Below, piece after piece: positions 13,901-21,951 of a stretch of DNA of 21,951 nt (positions are counted from its first letter, which is position 1; each line of letters starts with the position of its first letter). The notes beneath the pieces were generated by a model. The model ran no database searches. It saw nothing but the letters and a program-made list of their open reading frames with translations, and was not told where the DNA came from. This stretch comes from a virus. A program made the position numbers and the translations under genes. The stretch lies in the IMG/VR virus record IMGVR_UViG_3300031167_000043, positions 1-21,951 of that record. One strand, 5' to 3'.

Positions 13901-16900
13901 GGAACAAAAAGCAGCTCTGAATATTCGTAAAGCACAGCTTGGCGGCCTCTCCGGAGAGGGTCTCGCTAAAGAGCAACTAGCTATTTCTAAGGAAGAGCTC
14001 AAAATACGCTTAGTTGCTGTTGATACCAGTATAGACCTCATAACTTCTCAGGAAGCTATGCGCGCTGCGATAGAAGAAAACACAGCTGCTAGCGTACTAG
14101 CGTCAGCGGTTAGTTCCGGCGCGCCTGCAGAAGAGATAACAGAGCTTAAAAATGCGCTATCTGCTGCGGAGATATTCTTAAGTGCTTTTAACGGGAAGGA
14201 GGGTTTCTCCCTAAAAGGTTTCCAAGAGATAGTAGATGGCTTGGAAGACGGTATAGTTAAACAGCTAGTACAGGTTAGGGGTATAACTCCGAAATCTCAA
14301 ATAGGCAGCCAAGACGCTACTAGGACCTTGCTAGAGTCCCAAGACGAAGCATTAGATATTACAGGCGGAAGAGCTGTTGCTAAAGGTGCTCAGGAAGACG
14401 CAGCTAAGCTGGTGAACCTAAAAATCCAGGGGCTTGAAGCAGACAAGAATGCTTTAGAGGTATCGAGACAAATAGCAGGCTTTGCCTCTGCAGAGAATTC
14501 AGCTAAAAAAGCTGCATTAGATACTGAAATTCTGCAACTTAGACATAGCGTCGAAAGACAAGCTTCTCAAGTAGCTATTTCTAATGCCTCAGGCACCGAA
14601 GAAAAGCTAAAGCAGAAAGCTTTAGCTTTAGAGCAGTTACGCACACAAGAAATTCAAAGACAGAATTTAGCCACTAAGAGTGCTGTAGAACAGGCCGAAA
14701 ACGCACTAGTAGCATCTAAGGTAACAAGGGATCTTACATTAGCCGGACATAAATTAGCTTTGGATTCGGCACTTGGGCAATTAGATGTACAGCAGGCGCA
14801 AAATGCCGCCGCTAATATTAGGTTTAATATCTCAGATAGCGTGAGAGCAAGTATGCAAGCTGAAGTAGACTTGGCTTCCTTAATACTCACCACAGAGCAA
14901 GCTCGTGGCGTAGAAGCAGCCAAGTTAGAGGCTATCAAGTTACGTGCTTCAGTAGAAATAGCTGGTTTAGACGCGTTAGGGGCTGCAGGTGCTGCTGATG
15001 CGGCTGCTGCTCGCGCTAAACTTGACAATGACATACTAGCCTCTGAAATCACACAACAAAATATAGCAAACACTGCTGTATTAGAAGCTGAAGTTCTTAG
15101 TATCAGAGAAGACTCAAGCAGAGAGCTCGATAGGCAGAACAGACTGTTAGAGACATCAAGTTCTCTAGCTGAGGATTTGGGTAAAACCTTCGGTAAAGTA
15201 GGTAAGAGCATGGGTTCTGTAGCTAAGGTATTCTCAAAGTTTGCAGTTAACTTAGAGAAAAACCAAGGTGCTATTAATACCTTATTAAAGAAACGCGCTA
15301 GACTTGACAAAGCAAGTATCAAAGACAACAAGAAAATTGCGGACAACGAAAAAGACTTAGGCAGAGCTAGAGAGAAAAGCTTCACAGACCAATTAGATGG
15401 TATTAGTGATGTTGCGGGCGCTGGTAAGTCTTTCTTCGACGACCAATCAAAGGGCTTCAAAATCTTAGAGGGTATTGAGAGAGCCTTTACGGTATTTTCA
15501 ATAGCTATGAAAGTAGCCCGCACAGTGGCAGATGCTACCGCTACTGTAGCCGCAGTAGGCTTTTCAGGGACCAGAACAGCAGCTACAGTAGTAGAAGCCG
15601 GTGTAGATAGTGTAGCTGCAGTAATTAAAACAATAGCCAGCATACCTTTCCCGGGAAACCTAATAGCAGGTGCCGCAGTAGCTGCAGTAGTAGGAGGCTT
15701 ATTAGCTACTATGATCGGTGGCGGTGGTGGTCCTGATGTGGCAAGTACTGCCAGTGTGGGGTTCACTGCAGAAGATAGGCAAGAGGTGCAAGGTTCCGGT
15801 GTAGCTTTCGAGAACGGGAAAAGAGTAGACAGAGCTGGCGGCGTTTTAGGTAGTTCTGTAGATAAGGTGGAAGACATTTCTAGATCCTTGGAACTAATAG
15901 AGGAAAGCACAGAGATAACTTCTATATTTGGGAGTACTAGCCTAAAGATACTACAGCAAATTGAGCAAAACACCAAAGCACTAGCAGGAGCTTTGTTTTC
16001 CACTACAAATATAGGTAAGTTAGGTAGTGGATTTGATACCGTTGAGGGTACTAGAGCAAAAGGCGGGTTCTTTGGCAGCAAGAAAGTAACTACTGAAGTA
16101 ATAGATAAAGGTCTCTTGGTAACGGGTACCTTTGATGAAATACTATCTGGGTTAGCAGACTTTCTTGAATTCGAGACTCTTAAAATAACTAAAAAGAAGA
16201 AAAGTTTATTTGGCTCAAATACACGCACCAACATAGAGGAGCAGACTAAGGAACTTACGGAACAGGCAGAAGAGTTAGTTATTGACCTGTTCTCTGGACT
16301 AACAGATGCCGCTAGAGAAGCAGCCCAGCAAGTATTCGGATCAGGAGCTGCTATTGATCGTATACTAGAAGACTTCCAAGTAGACTTTAGAGTTAGCGGT
16401 TTAGATTTATCAGGCGAAGATTTCCAAGAAGCAATCCTTTCCGAAAGTAATGTTGTACTGAACCAAGTACTTACACAAGCACTACCCGTACTCGAAGTAT
16501 TTAGAGAGTTGGGAGAAGGCTTCTTGGGCACCTTGATTCGGTTAGCTACGGGTACTGCAGTTATTAGTGAAAAATTCGGCAGACTTGGGATAGACCTAGA
16601 GGAGAGTTTCAATAACCTACCCCTACTACCTACCAGCACTGTTGACAAACTAAAAGATTTAGGCCAAGACGCAGTAGATGCCTTAAATACAGGTATAGAC
16701 AATGCAATCTTAGGTAACGAGAGTAGCATAAGTGACAGCGATTTAGAGGTACTTAGAGACACCCAAACTCAATTCTCTGACAAACTAATGGCAGCGGCCA
16801 GGACAATGGGTACTGCTACAACAGCCGTAGCGCAGACTCTCGTAGAGTCCGAAGTAGCTTTTACCGACTCTAAGCTAGCTATATTAGGTACCAGAAATGC

Positions 16901-19900
16901 TCTGCTACAGTTTACAGCAGCGGAGAAGATACTTAGTGGTGAGCTAGAAGTTAGTGGGGATAGGAGAACGGATGCCACAAACAATATTACAGATGAAGTA
17001 CTAGCTTTTGTAGACTCTTCTAAGACGTTTACCAATAGCATAAGCACTATGGTACTTATGTTTACAGATAGGGTAGGCATTATAACAGAAGCCAATGATA
17101 ACATAATAAAAGGGTTTGGCGGTATAGAGTCTTTTGTAGAAAAGACAGGGTTTGTCTTTGAGAACTTCCTAAGCGAAGAAGAGCAAATTACTATTAAAAC
17201 GGGAGAGCTAAACGTAGCCTTAGCAGATCTGGCCAAGAAGGGGTTTCTTACGACGGAGCAGTTAGAGAGCCTTACGGACGGTACAGGAAATCTAGGTGCT
17301 GAGTACTTCGAACTAATGATTGCTCAAGACTATCTGTCTGAAAGTGGTATAAGAGCAGCGGACGCGATATTTACATTAGCACCCGCAGTAATAGAGGTTA
17401 CAGACGAAATAGTATCTTTGTTAGATAGACTATCGGATGCAGGTATAGGTATAGACGACTTTGCTGATTTATTAGAAAGCGCTATTGCTGGAGAGTTAGA
17501 GCCAGAAGAATTAGGTACCGGCATTGCCGAGAGTATCCGTAGTGGGTTCTTCTCAGCCATATCAGCCTCATTTGTAGCTGAAACTTCTAAAAGTATAGTT
17601 AATACCCTAATATCCCCTATATTGACAGGAATGCTTAAAGGGGCTTTAGTTGCCAACGACCTGTTTAGTACTACTATAGATACCTTTGTATCCGAGACAG
17701 TAGCCAAAGCTTCGGCCCTAACAGAGTTACTTAGTAACCCTGAGTTTGTGAAAGCAGTGGATAAGGTAACTGGAGTAATCACTGAACTGTTCGCAGACTT
17801 AAACGGTATTGGTGGGGATAACAACGCAGCTGCTATTGCAGAGGAACGTGCTACGCTACAGGAGCAGCTTAACGATTTAACTGATACAGCGGCTCAAGCA
17901 CTAGAACGCCAAAGAAGTGCCTTACACGAAAGTAACAGAGAGTTGTTTGACCAGATCCAGTTAGTGATACGTGCTAATGAGATAGCTAATGAGCGCAACA
18001 CATTACAGGAACAATTTAACTCATTAACAGACACAGCAACTGAAGCACTTACTAGACAGAAAGATGCTTTAGATGCCAGCAACCAAACACTGTTTGACCA
18101 AATCCAAACAATACTAGCAGTAGAACCTGCCTTTAAAGCACTAACAGATGCGGTTAAAAAACAGAAAGTAACATTACGCGAAAAGCTCAAAATAGAGTTA
18201 GACGGGTATAAAGCGCAGCTAAGCACAGCTACTACTAGTGTTGCTGCTCTTAAGGCAGTGTTTGCCTCCCTAAAAGCTACACAGCAGTCGCTCACTAAAT
18301 TTGGTAGCACCACGGGTACTCTCACAATCGACCCTAAGGATATAGCGGCTTCATTAGGTGTAGGTGCAGGAACCTTTTTCAAAGGCTTTTCAGACCTATC
18401 TAATACTGCAGGCTCTTTCACGAGTTTTGTAGCTAGTGCAGCAGATGCAGTAGAAGAAGAAGTATCCGCAGCAGAGGCACAGATTGAAGTACTTAACGCC
18501 CTTATTAAGGTAACTCAGGATAACTTTGAACAAGAAATATCTAAGTTAGATACTGTTATTTCTAATGCCCAAGCACAAGTCAATGCGCTAAACAAGATAG
18601 ACTCCTCAGTGCTATCAGTAGTAGATGCGATAGGTGAACTTGCATTAGCAATAGAAAAGTCTACCGAAGCCTCGATACAGGCAACAGCAGACGCTGCTGC
18701 TAAAGCTACGGCAGATAAGGCTAAAGCCACTGCTGCAGATAAGGTATTCAAGGAATCGCTAAAGAAGGCCAGTAGAGGGGGTTCCGGGGATAGTAATACA
18801 GAACTCGCAGAAGATACGCGTGCAGCACGTGGTGACACCCTTGGTACAAGTATCACGGGCAGTATAATAGGGCCTTTCATCAACCAAGCCGCAGAGGATG
18901 CAGCCGCTAAGATTGCTGCAAGCTTGGAGGCTACAAGCATAACAATTGATGGGATACCTGTTACAAGTACCCCGGGTAGTATAATAGGGCCTTTCATCAA
19001 CCAAGCCGCAGAGGATGCAGCCGCTAAGCTTGCAGCAAGTAAGGGTACACCTGTTACAAGCATAACAAATAATACAGGTGGACCTTTCAATCAAGCCGCA
19101 GCGGATGCAGCAGCCGCTTCTAGAGCAGCCTTTGCAGCGGCAGACAAGGATCTCGTACTCACTGGTGATCTCGATAGGTTTAAAAGATTGGTTGATGAAG
19201 AAAATGCAAGGTCAGGACTTAAGTCAGCAGAAAAAGCACTTAAGGACGCCAACGATGATTTTGCTAGCGCACGTAGCGTAGGTGCTAGTAATTCTAACGG
19301 CCTTACCAGGGCGGGAACTCAATCCGCAGTAGATGCAGCTATTTTAGCAAGGGACGCTGCGCTTGCTGCTCTTGAAAACATCCCTGGAAGGTCCTTCCGC
19401 CCAGGTGATAGAGTTTTCGCAGACCCAGGTACGGCAGCCACAGCACTTGCTGCGCCTCCTGCCACGGTACCAGAAGTATTAGTACCAGAAGTAGTAGTAC
19501 CAGATACTGCTGCAAAAGATACCGCAGAAACGATACGTTTAGCAAACATTGCATTATCTGAGATGTTTACGCTTAACCAAGAGTACTGGGCCTTAATAGG
19601 GGATAATGTTAGTTTACGCGAATTAGAGCTTGCAGGCATAAGTGAAGGTAACAAGGGGCTAAAAGAGTCTATATTTCTGTTTACAGATTTAGTATCTGGC
19701 TCGAAAGCGCAGGTAAAGTCCTTAGTATCTGACAGAAAGAATCTCGACGTTGAGTTATTAACAGCGCAGGGAGACACGAAAGGAGCTTCCGCGCTAAGTA
19801 GAGCATTCGCACTAAAAGATACTACCGACGCTAGGGGCACAGCGTCGGATCTTCTAAGTAACGGAGACTTATCTGCAGCCAATAAAGCTGTAGTACTTTT

Positions 19901-21443
19901 AGCGGTAACTACAGCCAAAAGTACGCTTACTACATTGCTAGCTACAGAAGCAGTGTCCGAAGCAGACCAAGCTACTGCGGAATTAGGTGTTACTACAGCA
20001 GAAACGGCACTGGCGCTGTTTGAAACAAAAGAAGGCATAGCAGAACTAGCTGTATCTACAGCAAATGTAGCAATCGCTGCGTTTGATGCTAATGAAGCTA
20101 TTAGGGTACAGATTGCAACACTAGAAGAACGCAACACATTACAAGAACAGCTTAATGATCTAACTGATACAGCTACTCAAGCCCTTACGCGACAGAGAGA
20201 TGCCTTATTTGATAGCAACAAGGCACTATTTGATACTATTCAAGCAGTAATATTGACAAGAACCGCTACAGACGAAGCATTGGCTGCGGTGGAAAAAGCT
20301 ATTGATGCAGAAAAAACGCGTATAAACGGTATCATAGAGGCCGCAGAGAAAACTGGGGCGGCTATAGAAGGTGTGTTCGACCTACTTAAAACCAATATAG
20401 AAGGCCTGCTAGGTATTGTAACAAGTACTAAAGCACAGCAAGCCTCCGAAGGTAATGCCTTCATCGAGCGTGCGCTAGTAGTTGCACAAGCAACAGGCAC
20501 GCTACCTGACGCTGGAGAACTTGGAGATGCTATTACTGCAGCACGTGGTGGCTTAGATAACTCTCAGTTTAATACCCGTTTAGAGGCTGACAAAGCTTCA
20601 TTAATAATGGCAGGTAAACTGTCTCAGTTAAAGGATATAGCAGAACCTCAACTAACTGCCGCAGAAACATCTCTACAGAATGAAAGAGCGCAATTAGAAG
20701 CACTAGACGCTCAGCTGGAGGAAGCACAGAGACAGGTAGATGTACTAAATGGGATTAACACTAGCGTTCTTAGTGTTGGAGATGCTATAATAGCCTTAGA
20801 CGTGGCAATGGCAGCGCAGTCTGCTGCAATGATTGCTGCAATTCAAGCCGCTGCACAGATAGCTGCTATTCAAGCCGCTGCACAGATAGCTGCAATTCAA
20901 GCCGCTGCACGGATAGCTGCTACCCCGACGCAAATTCCTCCCGGAGCTACAGCAACATTTGGGCCTTCAGGAGGAGCACAGGGAGGGGTAGCATCCGCAT
21001 CGCAAGCTACGTTTACTAGCTTGCCAGGAGGCATGACTAAGATAACGCTCGCTTCTGGTGAAGCTATAACTTTAACTAATTCCATTAGTGCTAGTAATTT
21101 AGCCGCTGCTGTAAATAACCCTAACCGTGCGGCACTTTCGGGGGCTCTTGCAGAGTTTGGTAGAGCACAAGGTCTACAAGGCTTCGCAGACGGGGGATTC
21201 ACCCCAGGCGGCGATGTTATAGTAGGTGAAAGAGGCCCAGAGATTGTTAACTTACCGAGAAATTCGTTTGTTAACAATAACCAGGACTCTAAGAAACTGG
21301 TAGATAATACACTAGTAGTTTCGGAGTTAAAGCAGTTGAGAGCCGATATGAACGCTGTACTAATATCTATTGCTCAAAGCACGGCTAAGACAGCTAGTAA
21401 AATAGTTAAGATTGATACGATTGGAGTAGCTACGAGGGCATAA
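10905..21443 (+). CDS. Giant tail tape measure protein (3512 residues)
   Basis: The ATG at 10905 is chosen because CAGGGGA lies 4 bases upstream. An in-frame TTG at 10872 has no such site and lies inside the leader hairpin. The protein is Ala/Lys/Glu-rich and mostly helical. Hydrophobic stretches lie near residues 107-128, 317-337, 616-641, 1580-1610 and 2211-2250. Three 42-residue repeats begin ER-x-TLQEQ, and nearby are 39-residue and 9-residue tandem repeats. A Pro/Val linker (PEVLVPEVVVPDT) lies near 2850. The C-terminus (about 3426-3455) carries GFADGGFTPGGD, GERGPEIVNLP, a typical tape-measure ending. I see no peptidase or lysozyme motif. It sets tail length and probably enters the host envelope at infection. 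At the usual ~0.15 nm per residue it predicts a tail near 525 nm. It has its own promoter and leader. Confidence 0.95.
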   Translation: MAGENVRTTVSIKVEADGSLKIVTKDVQTLNKELDKTISTASKMSSSVKQIANAAQTGTKASRAALQGAGTSFKAQHENFDKARGISQSSGAAARDFANQSRGLGGLVRLYATFAANLFALGAAFRALSGAMDTSNMVKGLDQLGASVGRNLGGLSKELVEISGGAISLAQAMKAVAQTSTGGLSGENIKRLGGVARTAAAALGVAMPDAVNRLSRAITKLEPELLDELGIMTRLEPAVDIYARQLGKASSQLTQFERRQAFANAVLAEGEEKFGAIEDIPVNTFDVLASSLKDILQDGTAVINKFLVPAINLFASSPTALMAGMAALVFVIGKQFIPAFQGLKGQFAATAEAARETAQIRGAAAAQALVTLKATGATRIAVLQSLAEKEVQVQKDLVAKSEAINVRRRKANPSVPFLADTGIQKRIATIATKPVEELQREDIALVQRQADAMSKLGGVRAEQGAILDKLAKSLGRELDTSRDQTIAIKRQTAAVQDNTVFKKAQTAASKAARVSAEQEIISNLALNSSLIGRTAAMRIAEAATKKLDATAASAAASAAQLTVALAAGKASAVSFAGSVGIAAASTGHFAKASIFLRTQLASLSAEITKVGAAINKLFAAAAAATVLVIVFEALKGIFSGNTKEIKTFNSAIEDAESAIDNMDRTLKLMTDKGLKGSIAGIIATGNAFEGLATSIKAVTEASREAQENTTFIDTLEDGVRSIFGGGVEKNANEALTNLTLGAIKSLDQSGLKEVGEAKFREILGITGLDSPLNKATVSAALEALGEAGQNDIVDNFARVGQELSNVGSRMESFKTSTVAANLAFAQLIQSTASSDPIFRLGVTMQGLAASMIKVVASGSLVTEQIDAIILDITQNSDNAILFGPKTVANILEVKDEVIALNAAKKEILDIDKALAKASSNERFKDSDVFKERKKQGIEVVLSDQLITFVDQMTKERKAAAAVVATQAAVTEKSAKVFSDALTESFTRGSALIAQATGEAEQKAALNIRKAQLGGLSGEGLAKEQLAISKEELKIRLVAVDTSIDLITSQEAMRAAIEENTAASVLASAVSSGAPAEEITELKNALSAAEIFLSAFNGKEGFSLKGFQEIVDGLEDGIVKQLVQVRGITPKSQIGSQDATRTLLESQDEALDITGGRAVAKGAQEDAAKLVNLKIQGLEADKNALEVSRQIAGFASAENSAKKAALDTEILQLRHSVERQASQVAISNASGTEEKLKQKALALEQLRTQEIQRQNLATKSAVEQAENALVASKVTRDLTLAGHKLALDSALGQLDVQQAQNAAANIRFNISDSVRASMQAEVDLASLILTTEQARGVEAAKLEAIKLRASVEIAGLDALGAAGAADAAAARAKLDNDILASEITQQNIANTAVLEAEVLSIREDSSRELDRQNRLLETSSSLAEDLGKTFGKVGKSMGSVAKVFSKFAVNLEKNQGAINTLLKKRARLDKASIKDNKKIADNEKDLGRAREKSFTDQLDGISDVAGAGKSFFDDQSKGFKILEGIERAFTVFSIAMKVARTVADATATVAAVGFSGTRTAATVVEAGVDSVAAVIKTIASIPFPGNLIAGAAVAAVVGGLLATMIGGGGGPDVASTASVGFTAEDRQEVQGSGVAFENGKRVDRAGGVLGSSVDKVEDISRSLELIEESTEITSIFGSTSLKILQQIEQNTKALAGALFSTTNIGKLGSGFDTVEGTRAKGGFFGSKKVTTEVIDKGLLVTGTFDEILSGLADFLEFETLKITKKKKSLFGSNTRTNIEEQTKELTEQAEELVIDLFSGLTDAAREAAQQVFGSGAAIDRILEDFQVDFRVSGLDLSGEDFQEAILSESNVVLNQVLTQALPVLEVFRELGEGFLGTLIRLATGTAVISEKFGRLGIDLEESFNNLPLLPTSTVDKLKDLGQDAVDALNTGIDNAILGNESSISDSDLEVLRDTQTQFSDKLMAAARTMGTATTAVAQTLVESEVAFTDSKLAILGTRNALLQFTAAEKILSGELEVSGDRRTDATNNITDEVLAFVDSSKTFTNSISTMVLMFTDRVGIITEANDNIIKGFGGIESFVEKTGFVFENFLSEEEQITIKTGELNVALADLAKKGFLTTEQLESLTDGTGNLGAEYFELMIAQDYLSESGIRAADAIFTLAPAVIEVTDEIVSLLDRLSDAGIGIDDFADLLESAIAGELEPEELGTGIAESIRSGFFSAISASFVAETSKSIVNTLISPILTGMLKGALVANDLFSTTIDTFVSETVAKASALTELLSNPEFVKAVDKVTGVITELFADLNGIGGDNNAAAIAEERATLQEQLNDLTDTAAQALERQRSALHESNRELFDQIQLVIRANEIANERNTLQEQFNSLTDTATEALTRQKDALDASNQTLFDQIQTILAVEPAFKALTDAVKKQKVTLREKLKIELDGYKAQLSTATTSVAALKAVFASLKATQQSLTKFGSTTGTLTIDPKDIAASLGVGAGTFFKGFSDLSNTAGSFTSFVASAADAVEEEVSAAEAQIEVLNALIKVTQDNFEQEISKLDTVISNAQAQVNALNKIDSSVLSVVDAIGELALAIEKSTEASIQATADAAAKATADKAKATAADKVFKESLKKASRGGSGDSNTELAEDTRAARGDTLGTSITGSIIGPFINQAAEDAAAKIAASLEATSITIDGIPVTSTPGSIIGPFINQAAEDAAAKLAASKGTPVTSITNNTGGPFNQAAADAAAASRAAFAAADKDLVLTGDLDRFKRLVDEENARSGLKSAEKALKDANDDFASARSVGASNSNGLTRAGTQSAVDAAILARDAALAALENIPGRSFRPGDRVFADPGTAATALAAPPATVPEVLVPEVVVPDTAAKDTAETIRLANIALSEMFTLNQEYWALIGDNVSLRELELAGISEGNKGLKESIFLFTDLVSGSKAQVKSLVSDRKNLDVELLTAQGDTKGASALSRAFALKDTTDARGTASDLLSNGDLSAANKAVVLLAVTTAKSTLTTLLATEAVSEADQATAELGVTTAETALALFETKEGIAELAVSTANVAIAAFDANEAIRVQIATLEERNTLQEQLNDLTDTATQALTRQRDALFDSNKALFDTIQAVILTRTATDEALAAVEKAIDAEKTRINGIIEAAEKTGAAIEGVFDLLKTNIEGLLGIVTSTKAQQASEGNAFIERALVVAQATGTLPDAGELGDAITAARGGLDNSQFNTRLEADKASLIMAGKLSQLKDIAEPQLTAAETSLQNERAQLEALDAQLEEAQRQVDVLNGINTSVLSVGDAIIALDVAMAAQSAAMIAAIQAAAQIAAIQAAAQIAAIQAAARIAATPTQIPPGATATFGPSGGAQGGVASASQATFTSLPGGMTKITLASGEAITLTNSISASNLAAAVNNPNRAALSGALAEFGRAQGLQGFADGGFTPGGDVIVGERGPEIVNLPRNSFVNNNQDSKKLVDNTLVVSELKQLRADMNAVLISIAQSTAKTASKIVKIDTIGVATRA
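17844..18657 (+). repeat. Tape measure duplicated block A, with two 42-residue repeats
   Basis: Repeat R1 (17844-17969) and R2 (17991-18116) share ER-x-TLQEQ-x-N/D-x-LTDTA, a QAL/EAL-x-RQ segment and FDQIQ. The block ends with VNALNKIDSSVLSVVDAI (around 18575-18640). Block B at 20127 has the same order and similar spacing, so the unit of duplication is roughly 650-690 bases and starts at R2 or R3. Confidence 0.75.
18861..19120 (+). repeat. Tandem 117-bp repeat in the tape measure gene
   Basis: Bases 18861-18911 and 18978-19028 are identical over 51 positions, with a 117-base (39-codon) period. Each encodes GSIIGPFINQAAEDAAAK. A degenerate third copy from about 19071 encodes GGPFNQAAADAAAAS. 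Identity at third codon positions indicates a recent duplication. Confidence 0.9.
20127..20811 (+). repeat. Tape measure duplicated block B
   Basis: Repeat R3 (20127-20252) begins ERNTLQEQLNDLTDTATQAL, matching R1 and R2. The block ends with VDVLNGINTSVLSVGDAI (around 20738-20793), matching the end of block A. The intervening parts differ more, so this is an older duplication than the 117-bp one. Confidence 0.7.
20841..20921 (+). repeat. 27-bp tandem repeat, three copies, in the tape measure gene
   Basis: Copies 20841-20867, 20868-20894 and 20895-20921 differ at only two or three positions and each encode IQAAAQIAA or IQAAARIAA. The product is a short amphipathic Ala-rich helix. Simple tandem repeats like this change copy number easily. 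Confidence 0.9.
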
Positions 21444-21444
21444 T

Positions 21445-21951
21445 ATGAGTTTATTTAAAATAATCACACCACACATTCTGCCCTCACCTTTCGTAGTGGC
21501 AGATCATCATGTAATAGCCTCTAACGTAGCCGAGGTAGATCACGCCGAGTACGATCCTGCACTAGCTTATAGTGTAGTAGGTACTCGGGTGATAATAAAA
21601 GCTCCTAGTGCTACAGTTACTATGGGGGTGTCTAACCCTGTAGTAGTCACATGGACAGCATTTTCACTACCAGCTAAATCTCCTGTACGCCTTACCACTA
21701 CAGGAGCCCTTCTTACAGGGCTTTCAACGTCGCTTACATACTATGTAAAAACTAAACTAACAGCCGATACTTTTACTATTAGTGAAAGACCCGGGGGTGC
21801 AGAACTAGCAGCTAGTGGCACCCAGTCTGGGGTACATACTATGACAGCAACAAGACACGATATTTATGAAGTAGTGTCTGCAGTAGGTATAGGGGAACAC
21901 CCTGTAGTATTTCCCGCTAAGTGGGTGAGAGTAGGTGCAACGAATAAGTGG
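21445..21951 (+). CDS. Distal tail / host-interaction protein with inserted domain, C-terminus off the right edge
   Basis: The ATG lies one base after the tape measure stop, with GAGGG about seven bases upstream, so the genes are coupled. 169 codons are open to the edge. Residues 31-52 (EYDPALAYSVVGTRVIIK) and 137-169 (RHDIYEVVSAVGIGEHPVV, KWVRVGATNKW) together match a small fold often seen in phage distal tail and fibre proteins, with the WVxVGATNKW ending typical. Residues ~54-134 (VVVTWTAFSLP, TTTGALLTGLSTSLTYYVKT, ADTFTISERPGG, ASGTQSGVHTM) look like a separate beta domain inserted into that fold. The position directly after the tape measure is where distal tail and adhesion-hub genes usually lie. 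The exact role is not certain. Confidence 0.7.
   Translation, partial: MSLFKIITPHILPSPFVVADHHVIASNVAEVDHAEYDPALAYSVVGTRVIIKAPSATVTMGVSNPVVVTWTAFSLPAKSPVRLTTTGALLTGLSTSLTYYVKTKLTADTFTISERPGGAELAASGTQSGVHTMTATRHDIYEVVSAVGIGEHPVVFPAKWVRVGATNKW

Noticed and set aside
14654-16762. A 702-codon open frame on the minus strand inside the tape measure gene
   Set aside because: It is antisense to a clearly real gene, is Ser/Leu/Ala-rich without motifs, and has no promoter or ribosome-binding site. Such frames arise from the biased codons (GCT, GCA, TTA, CTA) of the + strand gene. The same holds for the other antisense frames in 11069-21277.
18861-19120. CRISPR-like array
   Set aside because: The repeats are in frame within the tape measure gene, have a 117-base period without unique spacers of spacer length, and there are no cas genes.

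Overview
This window is the head-and-tail structural module of a long-tailed (siphovirus-type) double-stranded DNA bacteriophage or prophage. The gene order on the + strand is the classical one: portal, prohead protease, major capsid protein, connector, neck, tail terminator, major tail protein, tail-assembly chaperones, tape measure, distal tail. I see no integrase, lysis, replication, tRNA or bacterial housekeeping gene, so the host cannot be named. Consensus sigma70-type promoters, Shine-Dalgarno sites and intrinsic terminators fit a bacterial host, probably a proteobacterium, but this is inference. The DNA is moderately AT-rich, uses TTA/CTA Leu and AGA Arg codons heavily, is visibly rich in CTAG and poor in GATC.

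Layout. (1) 1-2014, minus strand: two tandem paralogous genes built from treble-clef/zinc-ribbon repeats. The promoter-distal one (1-1359, running off the left edge) carries an EDxHD/Vsr-like homing-endonuclease domain. The promoter-proximal one (1352-2014) has the same ribbon array but stops just after the first nuclease motif. (2) 2015-2171: a divergent control region with two back-to-back perfect-consensus promoters. (3) 2172-5763, plus strand: an HNH endonuclease, an HK97-type portal, and one long gene that fuses an S78/U35-type prohead protease, an Ala/Lys/Glu-rich scaffold (delta-like) segment and an HK97-fold major capsid protein. An in-frame internal ATG with its own ribosome-binding site probably makes scaffold-capsid separately and in excess. 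A strong terminator and a second large hairpin follow. (4) 5849-8233: head-tail connector, a 457-residue neck/joining protein of unknown family, and a tail terminator. (5) 8364-9803: major tail protein with an inserted accessory beta domain, followed by a 183-nt spacer with three consecutive hairpins. (6) 9987-10774: the two tail-assembly chaperone frames, arranged for a -1 frameshift fusion, closed by an intrinsic terminator. (7) 10811-21443: a separately promoted, 3512-residue tape-measure protein with several internal duplications, predicting an unusually long tail of roughly half a micrometre. (8) 21445 to the right edge: the start of a distal-tail/host-interaction gene with an inserted domain.

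How the parts work together. Portal, protease, scaffold and capsid subunits co-assemble the prohead. Connector and neck proteins close the filled head. The chaperones load the tape measure, around which the tail-tube protein polymerises until the terminator protein caps it. The nucleases on the left are probably selfish or packaging-related elements lodged beside the structural operon. No terminase gene is visible, so it must lie outside the window. The most interesting points are the nested protease/capsid gene, the ribbon-only and ribbon-nuclease pair, the non-canonical chaperone frameshift, two promoters sharing an ATGCAC spacer motif, and the giant duplicated tape measure.
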